Source: Rubrivirga marina
Lineage (GTDB): Bacteria > Bacteroidota > Rhodothermia > Rhodothermales > Rubricoccaceae
Reading direction: 5' to 3'
Assembly: GCF_002283365.1 (NCBI RefSeq)
Contig: NZ_MQWD01000001.1
Location: forward strand, 1,219,394-1,283,393
Length of the DNA stretch: 64,000 nt
Of the stretch, positions 1-9,041 are shown piece by piece. Position 1 is the stretch's first letter. The number at the start of each line of letters is the position of its first letter. Under the pieces are notes generated by a model. The model was not told the DNA's origin. It saw only the letters and a program-made list of their open reading frames with translations, and searched no databases. Made by a program: the position numbers and the translations under genes.

Positions 1-1
1 G

Positions 2-1903
2 GCTCTGCCCGCCTCGGCCTCTCCGGCTGACTACACACTCACACTGTACAACGGTAACGGCGGGGCTCCCTACGACAACACGACGATCAGCGCGTGCACG
101 CCAGGCGCGTCGGTTGATAGTGACGGCGACAGTGATGTGGACTTCGTGCTGTACAACTGCTCGGTTTCCGGAATCCAAAATGGAGGCTTCGGCGCACCGT
201 CTGATGGTGTCGCCCTGACGGGACCAATGGACCCGCTGAACCCATCGTACCCGCTGATCCACTTCCTCTCATATGAAGGGGACTTCGTAGCGGATGGGGG
301 TCCTGCCGACGACCAGGCGAGTCTTGACATCGGCGTCGACGAAGACCCCGCGCCCGCGGCTGGCTTCTCCCTACAGTTGACGGGAACCGGAGTCGCGTAC
401 GAGAGCTTCGCATGGCAGGAGCCTGCCGTCAGCACGCCGGGCCTGCCCAACGCCACGCTGACGACCACCCAGACGTTCGCCACGCCGAGCGGGACCTCGA
501 CGGCCTACTCGTTCGGTTCCGGCGACGACGACGTGGCCGGCTTCCGCCAGCTCGGCGCCGCGCTGGCCGGGATTCGCGTCGACGACCTTGCCAGCAGGAA
601 CCTCGTCCAGGGCATCCCGGGCGCCAACGGCTACCCCGCCCAGTACCCCGACGCCGACGGGACGACCGAGGGCTCGCAGGGTCCTAACCTCTACACGGCC
701 TACGACGGGGGCGGCTACACGGTCGCGCCGACCACGGCGTCGGTCCTCCAACTCGGCCGCGGGCTCCTGTGGTACCTCTTCGACCAGCGGATCGACCCCG
801 ACGATGGCTTGTTCGGCGGCGGGACGAGCGAGAGCTTCCCGTTGCCGCAATCGCAGACCTACGTGGGCTATGGGCTCACCAGTGGGACCTATGTCCTCGC
901 TTTCGATCGTGTCAACGGGCAGACGTTCTACCTCTTAGCCAACCCGAGGGCCTCGGATTACGACCTGTCGGGCATCGCGATGCGGACCGCGGGCGCGACG
1001 ATCTCGACCACCTTCCAAGTCTACGACCCGGGAACGAACGGCTACGCCGCGCTCACACAGGGGGCCGACGCGCTCGCCAAGGGTCAGGGCGTGTGGGCCG
1101 AGGTCACGGGCGTGACGGCCGACGCGGTCACGTTCGGCTTCGACCTCGACGCGACCACGACCGGCGGCGTGTTCCAGGGCCGGCGGGCGCTCGGGGCGGC
1201 CCTCGACCTCCGCCTCGACGGCGTCACGGCCGGAGGCACCACGACCGTCGACGGCGCGGCGCGGATCTCGCTCCTCGACGACGCCACCGACGGCTGGGAC
1301 CGGCACGACGCCTCGAAGCTGACGCCGCTGGTGGCTCCGTACGCGCTCGTCGCGCCGGTGGGGACCCGCGACGGTGAGCCCCGCCGCCAGGCCGTCCGCT
1401 CAGCGCCTGTCGGCCCCGTCACGACCGACCTCGCCTTTACGGCCACCGAGGCCGGCACCTACACGCTCTCGGCCGATGTCCCGACAGGGTGGGCCGCGGA
1501 CCTCCTCGACCGGGCGACCGGCGCGACGACGGACCTCGCCACGGCGTCCTACACGTTCGACGCCGGGGCGACCGAGTGGACCGACCGCTTCGAACTAGCG
1601 GTATCGCCCGCGACGACGGCCGCCGAGCAGGCGGACGCGCCCATCGCCGAGGTGGGCCGGCCCTTCCCGAACCCGGCGGCCGCTGGGGCCCAGCTCCGCG
1701 TCCGGGTCGGCACGACGGAGCGGGTGCGGGTGGTCGTCTGTGACGCGCTGGGCCGCGAGGCGGCGGTCGCGTTCGACGGCCCGCTCTCGGGCGGCGCGGA
1801 CGCGGTCGTGTCGCTGCCGGCCGGGCTGCGGCCCGGCGTCTACGTCGTCCGCGTGACGGGTGAGACGTTCGCGCAGAGCCGCCCGCTGGTGGTCGTTCGC
1901 TAG
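2..1903 (+). CDS. T9SS-sorted secreted protein with lamin-tail-like domain, 5' truncated
   Basis: The reading frame is open from base 2, so the gene begins before the window; 633 residues are visible. The first ~130 residues (YTLTLYNGNGG, then SVSGIQNGGF, FLSYEGDF and LQLTGTG) match the lamin-tail-like (LTD) domain found in secreted nucleases and adhesins of Bacteroidota-like bacteria. The middle (residues ~150-540) is a Thr/Gly/Asp-rich extracellular-type region I cannot assign. The last ~85 residues (GRPFPNPAAAGAQLRVRV ... GVYVVRVTGE ... PLVVVR) form a type A T9SS C-terminal sorting domain, so the protein is probably exported across the outer membrane and anchored or released. No catalytic motif is visible; the missing N-terminus should carry the signal peptide. 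The sorting call is strong, the enzymatic role unknown. Confidence 0.8.
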   Translation, partial: ALPASASPADYTLTLYNGNGGAPYDNTTISACTPGASVDSDGDSDVDFVLYNCSVSGIQNGGFGAPSDGVALTGPMDPLNPSYPLIHFLSYEGDFVADGGPADDQASLDIGVDEDPAPAAGFSLQLTGTGVAYESFAWQEPAVSTPGLPNATLTTTQTFATPSGTSTAYSFGSGDDDVAGFRQLGAALAGIRVDDLASRNLVQGIPGANGYPAQYPDADGTTEGSQGPNLYTAYDGGGYTVAPTTASVLQLGRGLLWYLFDQRIDPDDGLFGGGTSESFPLPQSQTYVGYGLTSGTYVLAFDRVNGQTFYLLANPRASDYDLSGIAMRTAGATISTTFQVYDPGTNGYAALTQGADALAKGQGVWAEVTGVTADAVTFGFDLDATTTGGVFQGRRALGAALDLRLDGVTAGGTTTVDGAARISLLDDATDGWDRHDASKLTPLVAPYALVAPVGTRDGEPRRQAVRSAPVGPVTTDLAFTATEAGTYTLSADVPTGWAADLLDRATGATTDLATASYTFDAGATEWTDRFELAVSPATTAAEQADAPIAEVGRPFPNPAAAGAQLRVRVGTTERVRVVVCDALGREAAVAFDGPLSGGADAVVSLPAGLRPGVYVVRVTGETFAQSRPLVVVR

Positions 1904-2070
1904 TGCGCCGAGCGTCCCCGGCTGGGCCGTGTCGCTCGCCTCGGGGCGGTCCAGTCTCGGGCGCGGGCCCCATCCTGGGTGGGTGAGGCGAACCCGTCGA
2001 ACCGCCGTCGATCTAAAGGGAGAAGGCGGGGTCGGCCGCTTTCTCTGCAACAATTGGTGGCGATAGCCGT

Positions 2071-2078
2071 TATATTTG
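2071..2078 (+). promoter_or_regulatory. Bacteroidota-type -7 promoter element (TATATTTG)
   Basis: TATATTTG matches the TAnnTTTG -7 consensus of the Bacteroidota primary sigma factor exactly. It lies 45 bases before the ATG at 2124 and predicts a transcript start near 2085. No clear TTTG -33 box sits at the usual 19-21 base spacing, so this rests on the -7 element alone. Confidence 0.5.
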
Positions 2079-2123
2079 TCTACGCAGGCCCTACAACGAC
2101 GGCGCTGGAGAGCGCACCCACCG

Positions 2124-2318
2124 ATGGCGACCCCGAAGATGAACCGCGACTGGCGACGGATTCGAGACCGCATCAAGGCGATGTGGTCGGACGTCGAGTT
2201 CGACGACAAGCGGATGAAGAAGACCCGCGGCAGCCTCCGCCAGATGGTCACCCTCGTGCAGCAACGGACGGACGAGCCGCGCGCCGAGGTCCGGAAGAAG
2301 ATCGTCGCCGTCATGTAG
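2124..2318 (+). CDS. CsbD-like small stress protein
   Basis: A 64-residue hydrophilic, strongly basic and helical protein starting MATPKMNRDWRRIRDRIK. The order DWxxIRDRIKxxWSD ... DDKRMKKTRGSLRQMV ... VRKKIV resembles the CsbD family (WxQIxGKWKQxKGK..WG..TDDDL..I.GKRDQL), general-stress proteins of unknown biochemical role. I chose ATG 2124 over an in-frame upstream TTG at 2076 because the TTG lies inside a perfect -7 promoter box. A GGAG lies about 13 bases before the ATG. A perfect 14-bp hairpin follows the stop, so the gene looks monocistronic. Similarity is at the pattern level only. Confidence 0.6.
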   Translation: MATPKMNRDWRRIRDRIKAMWSDVEFDDKRMKKTRGSLRQMVTLVQQRTDEPRAEVRKKIVAVM

Positions 2319-2342
2319 CGGTCCGTCTTGGATCCCGCCGAC

Positions 2343-2374
2343 GCGCCCCGTGCTGGACCGCCAGCACGGGGCGC
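2343..2374 (+). terminator. Rho-independent-type hairpin after CsbD-like gene
   Basis: GCGCCCCGTGCTGG (2343-2356) and CCAGCACGGGGCGC (2361-2374) form a perfect 14-bp stem with an ACCG loop, followed by CGTCGTTTCG. It ends the CsbD-like transcript and argues against starting the next gene at the in-frame TTG 2328. Confidence 0.75.
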
Positions 2375-2417
2375 CGTCGTTTCGAGGCCCGCCGCGCTCT
2401 ATTCTGGCGCCCGCCCC

Positions 2418-3656
2418 ATGGACAGCCCCACGTTCGAAACCGCCGTGCGTCTCGGCCCGCCGTCGGCGGTCGAGCGGGACCTGATGGAGCGTTTGGAGAC
2501 GCGGCTGCTCCTGCTGGCGGCCCGGCCCGCTCCGCCGGCCGACCTCGGTGAGCGCGTCGCCCGGTTGGCGCCGGCTGTGGACGCGGAGGCGTTCGTCGGG
2601 CTCGCCGCCGCGCACCGCGTCGTCCCGCACGCGGCGCGGTCGCTCGTCGGCCTCGACGCGGTGCCGGGCGACCTCCGAGATCGGCTCCGGCGGCGCGCGG
2701 CGGAGAACGCCCGCCGCCAGCTCGCGATGGCCGCCGCGCTCGGCCGCGTGCTCGGCGCGCTGGGCCGGGCCGGCGTCCCCGCGCTCCCCCTCAAGGGGCC
2801 GGCCCTCGCCGCAGCCCTCTTCGGCGACCCGGGCCAGCGGACGAGCATCGACCTCGACGTCCTGGTCGACCCCGGTTCGCTGTTCGAGTCGTTCGCCGCG
2901 GTCGAGGGCGAGGGGTTCGTGGCGAGCGGGAAGGTCCGGGAGCTCACGGCGGCCCAGGCCGCGGTCGTCGCCGCCGAGTTCCGCGTCCACGACGCGGCGT
3001 TCTGGCACCCGGGTCTCCGTGTCAGCCTCGAACTCCACTGGCGCCCGTTCCGCGACCGACGGCTGACGACGTTGGCGGATGCCCTGACGATGGAGCTCGC
3101 CCTCAACCCGACTGGGCTCGCGTGGCGCGACCGCGCGCTCTCCGCCGCCGAAGCGGCCTACGTCCTCGTCCACGGCGCCGCCCACGGGTACCGCCGCCTC
3201 GGATGGCTCGTCGACGCGGCCGGGCTGGCGGAGCGGCTCAACGAGGCGGCGTGGCGGGAGGTCCACGCGCTCGCCGCGGCCGACGGGGTCGAAGCCGCCG
3301 TGCTCCTCGGGCCGGCGCTCGCACACCGATGGCTGGGCGCGCCGCTGCCGGATGCCCTCCGCCCCCGCGTCGATTCCGAGGCCGACCGCCTCGGTCGCCT
3401 CGCGGGGTGGTGCCTCACGCGCACGCCGGACCGCCCGCGCACGCTGCACCCCGCCACGGTCGCCCTCGGGGCCGCCCTCTACGACCGGTCCGCCGACCGG
3501 CTCCGCCACGTGTGGCGCCTCCTCACGAGCCCCGCCAGCGGCGAGCTGGCCGAGGTCGACCTCCGGCCCGGCGCCGTGGGCCGCGCGCGGCGTTTGGCCG
3601 CCCGCCCCGCCCGGCTCGTCCGAAACGGCGCGCGGTGGTTCACCGGGAGCCGCTAG
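2418..3656 (+). CDS. Nucleotidyltransferase family protein of the lasso cluster
   Basis: A 412-residue protein resembling the uncharacterised nucleotidyltransferase family NTP_transf_5. The signature LPLKGPALAAALFGDPGQR ... DLDVLVD lies at residues ~123-151: LKG, then the active-site-like Arg141 and Asp145/Asp147. The rest is Ala/Arg/Leu-rich helix. ATG 2418 is used because the terminator at 2343-2374 lies upstream of it. Such genes recur in lasso-peptide clusters beside HPr-kinase-like genes (for example paeninodin-type clusters), where they are thought to modify the peptide further. The gene converges on the precursor gene with only 6 bases between stops. Substrate and product cannot be read from sequence. 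The fold is fairly sure; the role in peptide tailoring is inference from context. Confidence 0.75.
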   Translation: MDSPTFETAVRLGPPSAVERDLMERLETRLLLLAARPAPPADLGERVARLAPAVDAEAFVGLAAAHRVVPHAARSLVGLDAVPGDLRDRLRRRAAENARRQLAMAAALGRVLGALGRAGVPALPLKGPALAAALFGDPGQRTSIDLDVLVDPGSLFESFAAVEGEGFVASGKVRELTAAQAAVVAAEFRVHDAAFWHPGLRVSLELHWRPFRDRRLTTLADALTMELALNPTGLAWRDRALSAAEAAYVLVHGAAHGYRRLGWLVDAAGLAERLNEAAWREVHALAAADGVEAAVLLGPALAHRWLGAPLPDALRPRVDSEADRLGRLAGWCLTRTPDRPRTLHPATVALGAALYDRSADRLRHVWRLLTSPASGELAEVDLRPGAVGRARRLAARPARLVRNGARWFTGSR

Positions 3657-3662
3657 CGCTGG

Positions 3663-3827
3663 CTAAGACGCGTAGGACTCTGAGGACGGGAAGGTCGTCT
3701 CGTCGGCGAAGGGGAGCCCGCCCGCCTTCGTCTGGTCGAGCTCGATGACGGTGACGGCCGGCGGCGTCCAGGGACGGCGCTCGTCGGTCGGATGCGCGTC
3801 GGCGGGAGGAGTCGTGAGGTCGGTCAT
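3663..3827 (-). CDS. Lasso peptide precursor (A)
   Basis: A 54-residue gene on the minus strand, ATG at 3827 and TAG at 3663, lying 150 bases downstream of the cyclase gene on the same strand. The leader contains RPWTPPAVTVIELDQTK: WTPP fits the (Y/W)xxP motif bound by the B1 recognition domain, and Thr at -2 before the cut is the classic B2 requirement. That puts the cut after Lys34 and gives the 20-residue core AGGLPFADETTFPSSESYAS. Ala1 as first core residue is known from paeninodin. The side chain closing the ring would be Asp8 or Glu9, giving an 8- or 9-residue macrolactam. The core ends in Ser20, the residue type phosphorylated by cluster kinases in paeninodin. The upstream gap holds only a weak TATCCTTC element, so transcription may come from the cyclase operon. 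Precursor identity is an inference from motifs plus complete neighbours. Confidence 0.85.
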   Translation of the reverse strand: MTDLTTPPADAHPTDERRPWTPPAVTVIELDQTKAGGLPFADETTFPSSESYAS

Positions 3828-3977
3828 GGAATCCGGGATGACGTTCGGTGTCCGCCAGGAGGACGGTCAGCGAGAGCGAAGGATACGGCGCGGTGGGGAG
3901 AGATTCAGCGTTAGGGTCGACAAACTCTCGGTTTTGTGGAGTCCCACGAGCCGCAGGCGAGGGGTTCAGTTGATCCC

Positions 3978-5708
3978 CTAGGACATGGGAGCGGGTGAGA
4001 ATCCGTCCTCGAGCGGCAGATAGGCGAGGGCGTGGAAGCCCCTCGGTTCGATCGGCCCCGGCGCGTTCAGCCAGTCTCGGAGAGCCGTCCGGAGGGCGTC
4101 GAGCTCGACCCACTCGGCGCGGTCGCCGACGACCTCGGGGACGAGGCGGGGCACGAGCGCGGCGAGGGCGGGGGTCCGCTCGCGGCGGCTATCGGCGAGC
4201 CAGTGGGGCTCGGCCTTGCTCGCGTGGAGGCGGACGGCGTCGGGGACGAGGTCGGCGCCGGCCGCGCGGAGCGGCCAGCGGCGGAGCCCGTCGCGGGTGA
4301 GCCACGCCTCCGCCGGGAGCCCGCCGACGAGGTCGAGGACGCGGCGGTCGAGGAGCGGGTACCGGTACCGCACGCCGAACGGGAGACCGGCCAGGGCCCA
4401 TGCCCCCGTGCGGTCGCCGAGGTGGCCGCGTCGCATCAGCCAGCCGAGGAGCGCGTGCGGGTCGGCGGGCATCGGCTCGACCTCCGGGAGCGTGGCCCGG
4501 CGGAGGAGGTCCGGGCGGGCGAACGTCGCGTGCTCGCCTCGGAGCGCGGCGTCGCGGAGGTCGTCGAGCGTCGGGGCGAGTCCGAGGCGGGCGCGCTTCG
4601 TGCGCTGGGCGCGGAGGCGGCGGAGCGCGCGGACCGGGTCGCGGGCGATCATCGCGACGACCGCTCGCCATTGTCCCTGGCGGAGGAGCGCTCCAGGAAT
4701 CGTGCCTCGGCCGGAGAAGCTGGCGGCCTCGTCGCCGCCCCACCCGGAGAGAAGCAGGCGGACGCCCCGTCGTCGGGCCTCGCGCCGCACCGGCGCCTCC
4801 GGCGCCCACATCACGTGGGGCTCCCGCGTCGCGTCGAGTGCGAGGCCGGCCGCGAAGTCGGCCTCCGCTGCCGGGCACCACGACACGTCGAGGCCCCAGC
4901 ACTCGGCGACGGCGGCGATCCGGTCGTGCTCGGGCGAGCCGTCGGCCCCAGGCGCCGGCTGCCACGAGAACGCCGCGGGCGCCCTGCCCGCCTCGGCGAG
5001 CGCGTGGGCAGCGAACGCCGCGACCGTGCTCGAGTCGAGCCCCGCGGAAAGATGGACGCCGACGGTGCCCGGGTCCGCGACGGCCTCGGCCGTGACCTCG
5101 CGAAGGACGGCCGCCAGCGCCTCGCCGATCTCCTCCACGCGGCGGAGCCCGAGCCGCGGCGCGTCCTCGATCCGCCAATACGCGGAGACCTGAGTCCCTC
5201 GCTCACTCGCCGTCAAGCGGTGTCCGCCCGGCAGGAGGTCGATGGCGCGGACGCACGTCCGCCCGACGGACGACGGCCGGAACTGGCTCGTGAGGAAGAC
5301 GGCCGCCATCACGTCCTCGTCGAGGGCGTCCGGGACGCCGGCCGCGAGCACCTCGCGGACGTCGCCGCCGACAACGAGGCGGTCGCCGCGATCCGCGTAG
5401 ACGAGCGGGCAGATCCCAGCCGGGTCGCGCGCGGCGACGACCGCCTGGCGGTCTCCGAGCCACGCCGCGAACGCGAACGCGCCGCCGAGGTGGGCCGGCG
5501 CGTCGGCGCCCCACTGGCGGAGCGCGGCGACGAGGAGCGCGGCGTCGGGCTCAGTCGCGGGGAGGCCGAGCGCGTGACCGAGGCGAGCGCGGTCGGCGAG
5601 GTCGAGGTCGGCGTAAAGGACGTGGACGCCGGCCACGCCCCGCCAGTCGCCGAGGCGGACGTCGGCGTCGGCGGCCGGGCCGACGACGGGTGCGTCGCCA
5701 GGGCGCAC
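3978..5708 (-). CDS. Asparagine-synthetase-like lasso cyclase (C)
   Basis: A 576-residue protein of the asparagine synthase-related family. Residues ~20-180 are a degenerate Ntn-glutaminase-like domain. It lacks a Cys at position 2 (the protein begins MRPGDAP), so it cannot use glutamine like true AsnB; this is typical of lasso C enzymes. The ATP-pyrophosphatase domain has the PP-loop SAGLDSS at 221-227 and GWGGDE at 322-327. Family role: adenylate the Asp or Glu side chain of the core and close the isopeptide bond with the freed N-terminus. The start is GTG 5708, overlapping the last base of the upstream fusion gene's TAG (TAGTG), which implies translational coupling. The precursor gene follows downstream. 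Confidence 0.88.
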   Translation of the reverse strand: MRPGDAPVVGPAADADVRLGDWRGVAGVHVLYADLDLADRARLGHALGLPATEPDAALLVAALRQWGADAPAHLGGAFAFAAWLGDRQAVVAARDPAGICPLVYADRGDRLVVGGDVREVLAAGVPDALDEDVMAAVFLTSQFRPSSVGRTCVRAIDLLPGGHRLTASERGTQVSAYWRIEDAPRLGLRRVEEIGEALAAVLREVTAEAVADPGTVGVHLSAGLDSSTVAAFAAHALAEAGRAPAAFSWQPAPGADGSPEHDRIAAVAECWGLDVSWCPAAEADFAAGLALDATREPHVMWAPEAPVRREARRRGVRLLLSGWGGDEAASFSGRGTIPGALLRQGQWRAVVAMIARDPVRALRRLRAQRTKRARLGLAPTLDDLRDAALRGEHATFARPDLLRRATLPEVEPMPADPHALLGWLMRRGHLGDRTGAWALAGLPFGVRYRYPLLDRRVLDLVGGLPAEAWLTRDGLRRWPLRAAGADLVPDAVRLHASKAEPHWLADSRRERTPALAALVPRLVPEVVGDRAEWVELDALRTALRDWLNAPGPIEPRGFHALAYLPLEDGFSPAPMS

Positions 5709-8700
5709 TAGCGCTCTCGCCGGATGGTGTGGCGCGCGCCGGCCGCCAGGTTTTCTACCCGCGTCGTCCTGCCCGTCGGCCAGCGGACCTCGACCTCGGC
5801 GGCCTCGGCCTCCGCGCCCAGCCCGAAGTGCGCGATCGGCTCGTCGAACGAGAGGAACCCGCCGCTCGCCTGGACCTCGCGCATCATCGTCCGCCCCGAC
5901 GGCGTGCGGACCGTCACGACCGCGCCGACGCCGAACGGGTTCTGGCCGGTCTCGTCGCGGAGCGCGATCTGGAGCGCGTGCCCGCGCGCCTCGTTGCGGT
6001 ACACGTCGACCGGGCCGAGCGCGGTCGGGACCACGAGGTCGAGGTCGCCGTCGCGGTCGAGGTCGACGCGGCTGGCGGCGAAGGTTGGGAGCCACGAGCC
6101 GAGGCCAACCGCCTCGGTCACGTCCTCGAACCGGCCGTCGCCGAGGTTGCGGAAGAGGCTGTTGCGGTGGCTCCGGCGGCTTAGCGGCGAGCCGGCGACC
6201 GAGAACAGGTCGAGCCAGCCGTCCTGGTCGAAGTCGTTGAAGCGGGCGTCCCATGTCCAGGCGGTCCGGTCGAGCCCGACCGTCTCGGCGATGTCGGCGT
6301 AGCCGTCGCCGTCACGCCGGAGGAGGACGTTGTGGAGGCCGCGCTTGTCGGGGATGGCCTCGGCCGCCTCGGCGTCGGTCACGGGCGCGACGGGCTCGTC
6401 GTAGGCCGCGCAGAGGCGCCGGTGGAGCGGCCACCGCGGGCCGACCTCGCGGCACGCGCTCGCGTCGTCGCGGGCCGAGCGGCGCTTGAACACGAGGTAC
6501 GTCGCCACGCAGCCCTGCCGCGCGACGGCGTCCGCCAGCTCGAGGCACATCGCCGGGTTCTTGTCCACCTGCGCGTCGAACGTCGTCGTCGCGGTCCGGT
6601 GTGCGGCCTCGCAGGCGGCCCGCTGCAAATCGGGCCGGTCGGCGCAGGCGTCGGCCGGCGAGAGGATCGGCGAGAGCGTCTGCGACGGCGAGATCTGGGC
6701 GACGAACACCTCGGGCACGAGGTCGTTGTCGAGGTCTGCCGAGGCGAGGCTCATCGTCGTGATCGTCGAGTGCGGGACGACGCCCTCGGAGTGGAGGAGC
6801 TGGCGGAAGCCGCCCCGGCCGTCGCCCTCGTACAGCACGTCCGGCGCGTTGAAGTCGTTGCCGACGAACAGGTCGAGGTCGCCGTCGCCGTCGAGGTCGG
6901 AGAGGAGCGTCGAGAGCGTCTCGCCGGGCGTGGCCGGGAGCGGGCGGAGCGCGAAGGCCCCGCGCCCGCCCTCGTTCGTGAGGATCGCGTCCCGCGCGCT
7001 CTCGAACGACGACCGGACCTCCGGGTGGCCGGGCCGGCGGGCGTTGAGCGCGGCCGTGTTGCCGAGGACCACGTCGAGGTCGCCGTCGCGGTCTAGGTCG
7101 CCGAAGGCGAGCGACGTCGTCCAGTAGGCGCCCTCGACGTTGAGGAGCACCGCATGGCCCGCCTCGGTGAACGCGCCGCCGTCGTTGTAGACGACGTGGT
7201 TGCCGCCGCCGATGGTCGCAACGACGAGGTCGAGCGCGCCGTCGCCGTCGAGGTCCACGAGCGCGGCGTTGCCCACGCGCGCCGAGTCGAGCGCCGGCAC
7301 GGCCACATCTTGCCGCACGTACCGCTCGCCGCCGACGTTGGCGTAGAGCCCGACGCCGGCCTCCGACGTGAACACGAGGTCCGCCCACCCGTCGCCGTGG
7401 ACGTCGCCCGAGGCCGCGGCGCGGTTCATCATTACGCCCGTGAGGTAGCGGTTCGGGCTCTCGTTGCTCGGCTCGTCGATCCCGAGGTCCGGCCCGAACA
7501 GGTGGGTGAACGCGGGGGCGACGGCCTCGCCGCCGACGGCCGCCAACGCAAGCGTCTCGACCGATCCGCCCTCGGCCGACCGTCGCTCGCCGGGCCCGGT
7601 GGCGAAGGGCGCGATCAGCGCCGCGACGCGGTCGGCGGAGAGCGCCTCCGTGGGGAATGCCGGGCGCGCGACCGGCTGGTCGCCGGCGTCCGCGAAGGCC
7701 TCGACCACGGCCGCCTCGGTGCGGGCGTCGAGGCGGGGCTGGACGAGCGCCGTCGTCCACCCGGCCGCGAGCCCCAGCGCGGCCACGCCGAGGTAGAGGC
7801 CGATGGCGGTCGGCCGCGACATCGTCCGCCAGATCTGGAGGAGCGGGTACGCGCTGAACAGCCCGAGCGTCACGAACATCACGGCCACGTAGGGCAGCGG
7901 GACGCCGGCCGCGCCGAGGATCGCGCAGATGATGACGTCGAAGGCAATGGGGCACGGGAGGAACGCGCCGAGGAGCGCCACGCCGCCCAGCGCGAGGAGC
8001 GCCCGCGTCGTCGCCCGGCCGACGTCGAGCGCCGGCAGGCCCTCCGACAGCGACTCCCACGGGACGAGCGTCACGGCGATCGCGCCGAGCAGGCCCGCCA
8101 GCGCCATCAGCGGGACCGTGGTCTTGACGATGTACCACAGGTTGCGGGCGAGCGCGCGGACGGTCCAGCCCGCGGCGTCGAGCCACGAGGCGGGCTCCGG
8201 GTCGGGGCCGGTCGCCTCGGCGAGGGCGGGTGCCGCGGGGAGCTCGGGGCCGAGCGTCGGGCCGGCCGGCGCCAGCTCCGCGGCGGTCGGTGCGAGGGCG
8301 TCGGAGGGCCACAGCACGCGGACGAGCAGCGGGACGGCGAACACGATGAACGCGAGCGTCATCCCCAGCTTCAGCCCGGCCAGCCACACGGGGAAGAGGG
8401 CGAACGTCATCGACAGGACGACGACGTTGAGCGTGGGCGACGACAGCATCGCCGCGAGCGTCGTCTCGCCGCGCGCGCCGCCCTTGTGCAATCCCTCCGC
8501 GATGGGCACGGCGCAATTGACGCACACGCCGAGCGGGGCGCCCATCGCCACGCCGAGGAGCGTCCCCGTCATCCGCCCGCGCGGCCGGATCCGCGTCACG
8601 AGCGGCAGGATGGTGAGGACGATCCCCGCGAACAGGACGCCGAACGTCATGCCCTGGCGGTTCGTCGCGGCCCAGTTGAGGGCGTTCGCCCCGATCCGCT

Positions 8701-8911
8701 CCAGCGCCGAGCCCGCCGGGTCCACCTCGACGACGCGCGTGAACGCGAGGCCCTCCACGTCGGCGTCGCCGCCCATCATCGCCTTCTCGTTGAGCGACGG
8801 GTACCGCGAGCCGGTCCAGAACGCGAACGCCGTGACGAGGAGCAGGAGCGCCGTCAGTACCAGCCGCTTGTCGATGCGCCGGGGCTGTGGGAGGGCGAGG
8901 ACGGAGGACAT
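5708..8911 (-). CDS. Permease / FG-GAP / ASPIC-UnbV fusion protein
   Basis: 1067 residues in three parts. Residues ~15-405 are a multi-helix permease of the DUF318/ArsP-like type, with the conserved GAPLGVCVNCAVPIAEGL around Cys130/Cys133 and a second half GAFLPCPIAFDVIIC. Residues ~480-970 contain repeated DxDxDGDLD calcium-type FG-GAP/VCBS repeats, interrupted by a Cys-rich insert (CADRPDLQRAACEAAH ... CLELADAVARQGC). Residues ~975-1060 are an ASPIC/UnbV domain (GVGAVVTVRTPSGR ... SGGFLSFDEPIAHFGLG). The protein is probably an inner-membrane channel with a large extracytoplasmic propeller. It is co-translated with the cyclase, so a role in export or sensing of the lasso product is possible, but a metal or sulfur transport role unrelated to the peptide cannot be excluded. 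Start ATG 8911. Confidence 0.8.
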   Translation of the reverse strand: MSSVLALPQPRRIDKRLVLTALLLLVTAFAFWTGSRYPSLNEKAMMGGDADVEGLAFTRVVEVDPAGSALERIGANALNWAATNRQGMTFGVLFAGIVLTILPLVTRIRPRGRMTGTLLGVAMGAPLGVCVNCAVPIAEGLHKGGARGETTLAAMLSSPTLNVVVLSMTFALFPVWLAGLKLGMTLAFIVFAVPLLVRVLWPSDALAPTAAELAPAGPTLGPELPAAPALAEATGPDPEPASWLDAAGWTVRALARNLWYIVKTTVPLMALAGLLGAIAVTLVPWESLSEGLPALDVGRATTRALLALGGVALLGAFLPCPIAFDVIICAILGAAGVPLPYVAVMFVTLGLFSAYPLLQIWRTMSRPTAIGLYLGVAALGLAAGWTTALVQPRLDARTEAAVVEAFADAGDQPVARPAFPTEALSADRVAALIAPFATGPGERRSAEGGSVETLALAAVGGEAVAPAFTHLFGPDLGIDEPSNESPNRYLTGVMMNRAAASGDVHGDGWADLVFTSEAGVGLYANVGGERYVRQDVAVPALDSARVGNAALVDLDGDGALDLVVATIGGGNHVVYNDGGAFTEAGHAVLLNVEGAYWTTSLAFGDLDRDGDLDVVLGNTAALNARRPGHPEVRSSFESARDAILTNEGGRGAFALRPLPATPGETLSTLLSDLDGDGDLDLFVGNDFNAPDVLYEGDGRGGFRQLLHSEGVVPHSTITTMSLASADLDNDLVPEVFVAQISPSQTLSPILSPADACADRPDLQRAACEAAHRTATTTFDAQVDKNPAMCLELADAVARQGCVATYLVFKRRSARDDASACREVGPRWPLHRRLCAAYDEPVAPVTDAEAAEAIPDKRGLHNVLLRRDGDGYADIAETVGLDRTAWTWDARFNDFDQDGWLDLFSVAGSPLSRRSHRNSLFRNLGDGRFEDVTEAVGLGSWLPTFAASRVDLDRDGDLDLVVPTALGPVDVYRNEARGHALQIALRDETGQNPFGVGAVVTVRTPSGRTMMREVQASGGFLSFDEPIAHFGLGAEAEAAEVEVRWPTGRTTRVENLAAGARHTIRRER

Positions 8912-8965
8912 ACGCGGAGCCGAGCGTTCCGGGCGAGATCACGCCCCGACGGACCACGGGGCGGC

Positions 8966-8973
8966 CGAAGATA
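8966..8973 (-). promoter_or_regulatory. Candidate -7 element upstream of fusion-cyclase-precursor genes
   Basis: On the minus strand TATCTTCG, one change from TAnnTTTG, lies about 55 bases before the ATG at 8911 in the 130-bp gap after the sulfotransferase gene. A CGCCCCG/CGGGGCG inverted repeat (8942-8963) falls in the resulting leader. It suggests a separate promoter for the fusion-cyclase-precursor set. Weak evidence. Confidence 0.35.
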
Positions 8974-9041
8974 GGCCGGTCTTTCTGCACCTTTGTTATC
9001 GTGGGGATGCAGGGTTTCGGGCGCCCGCCCGCGCCCGCGAT

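Noticed and set aside
3978..5708. True asparagine synthetase AsnB
   Set aside because: No Cys at position 2 of the glutaminase domain, and the gene sits in a RiPP cluster beside a precursor and B1.
7154..8974. Long plus-strand open frame opposite the permease-UnbV gene
   Set aside because: It is Arg/Glu/His-rich without domains and antisense to a well-supported gene; such shadows are expected at this GC content.
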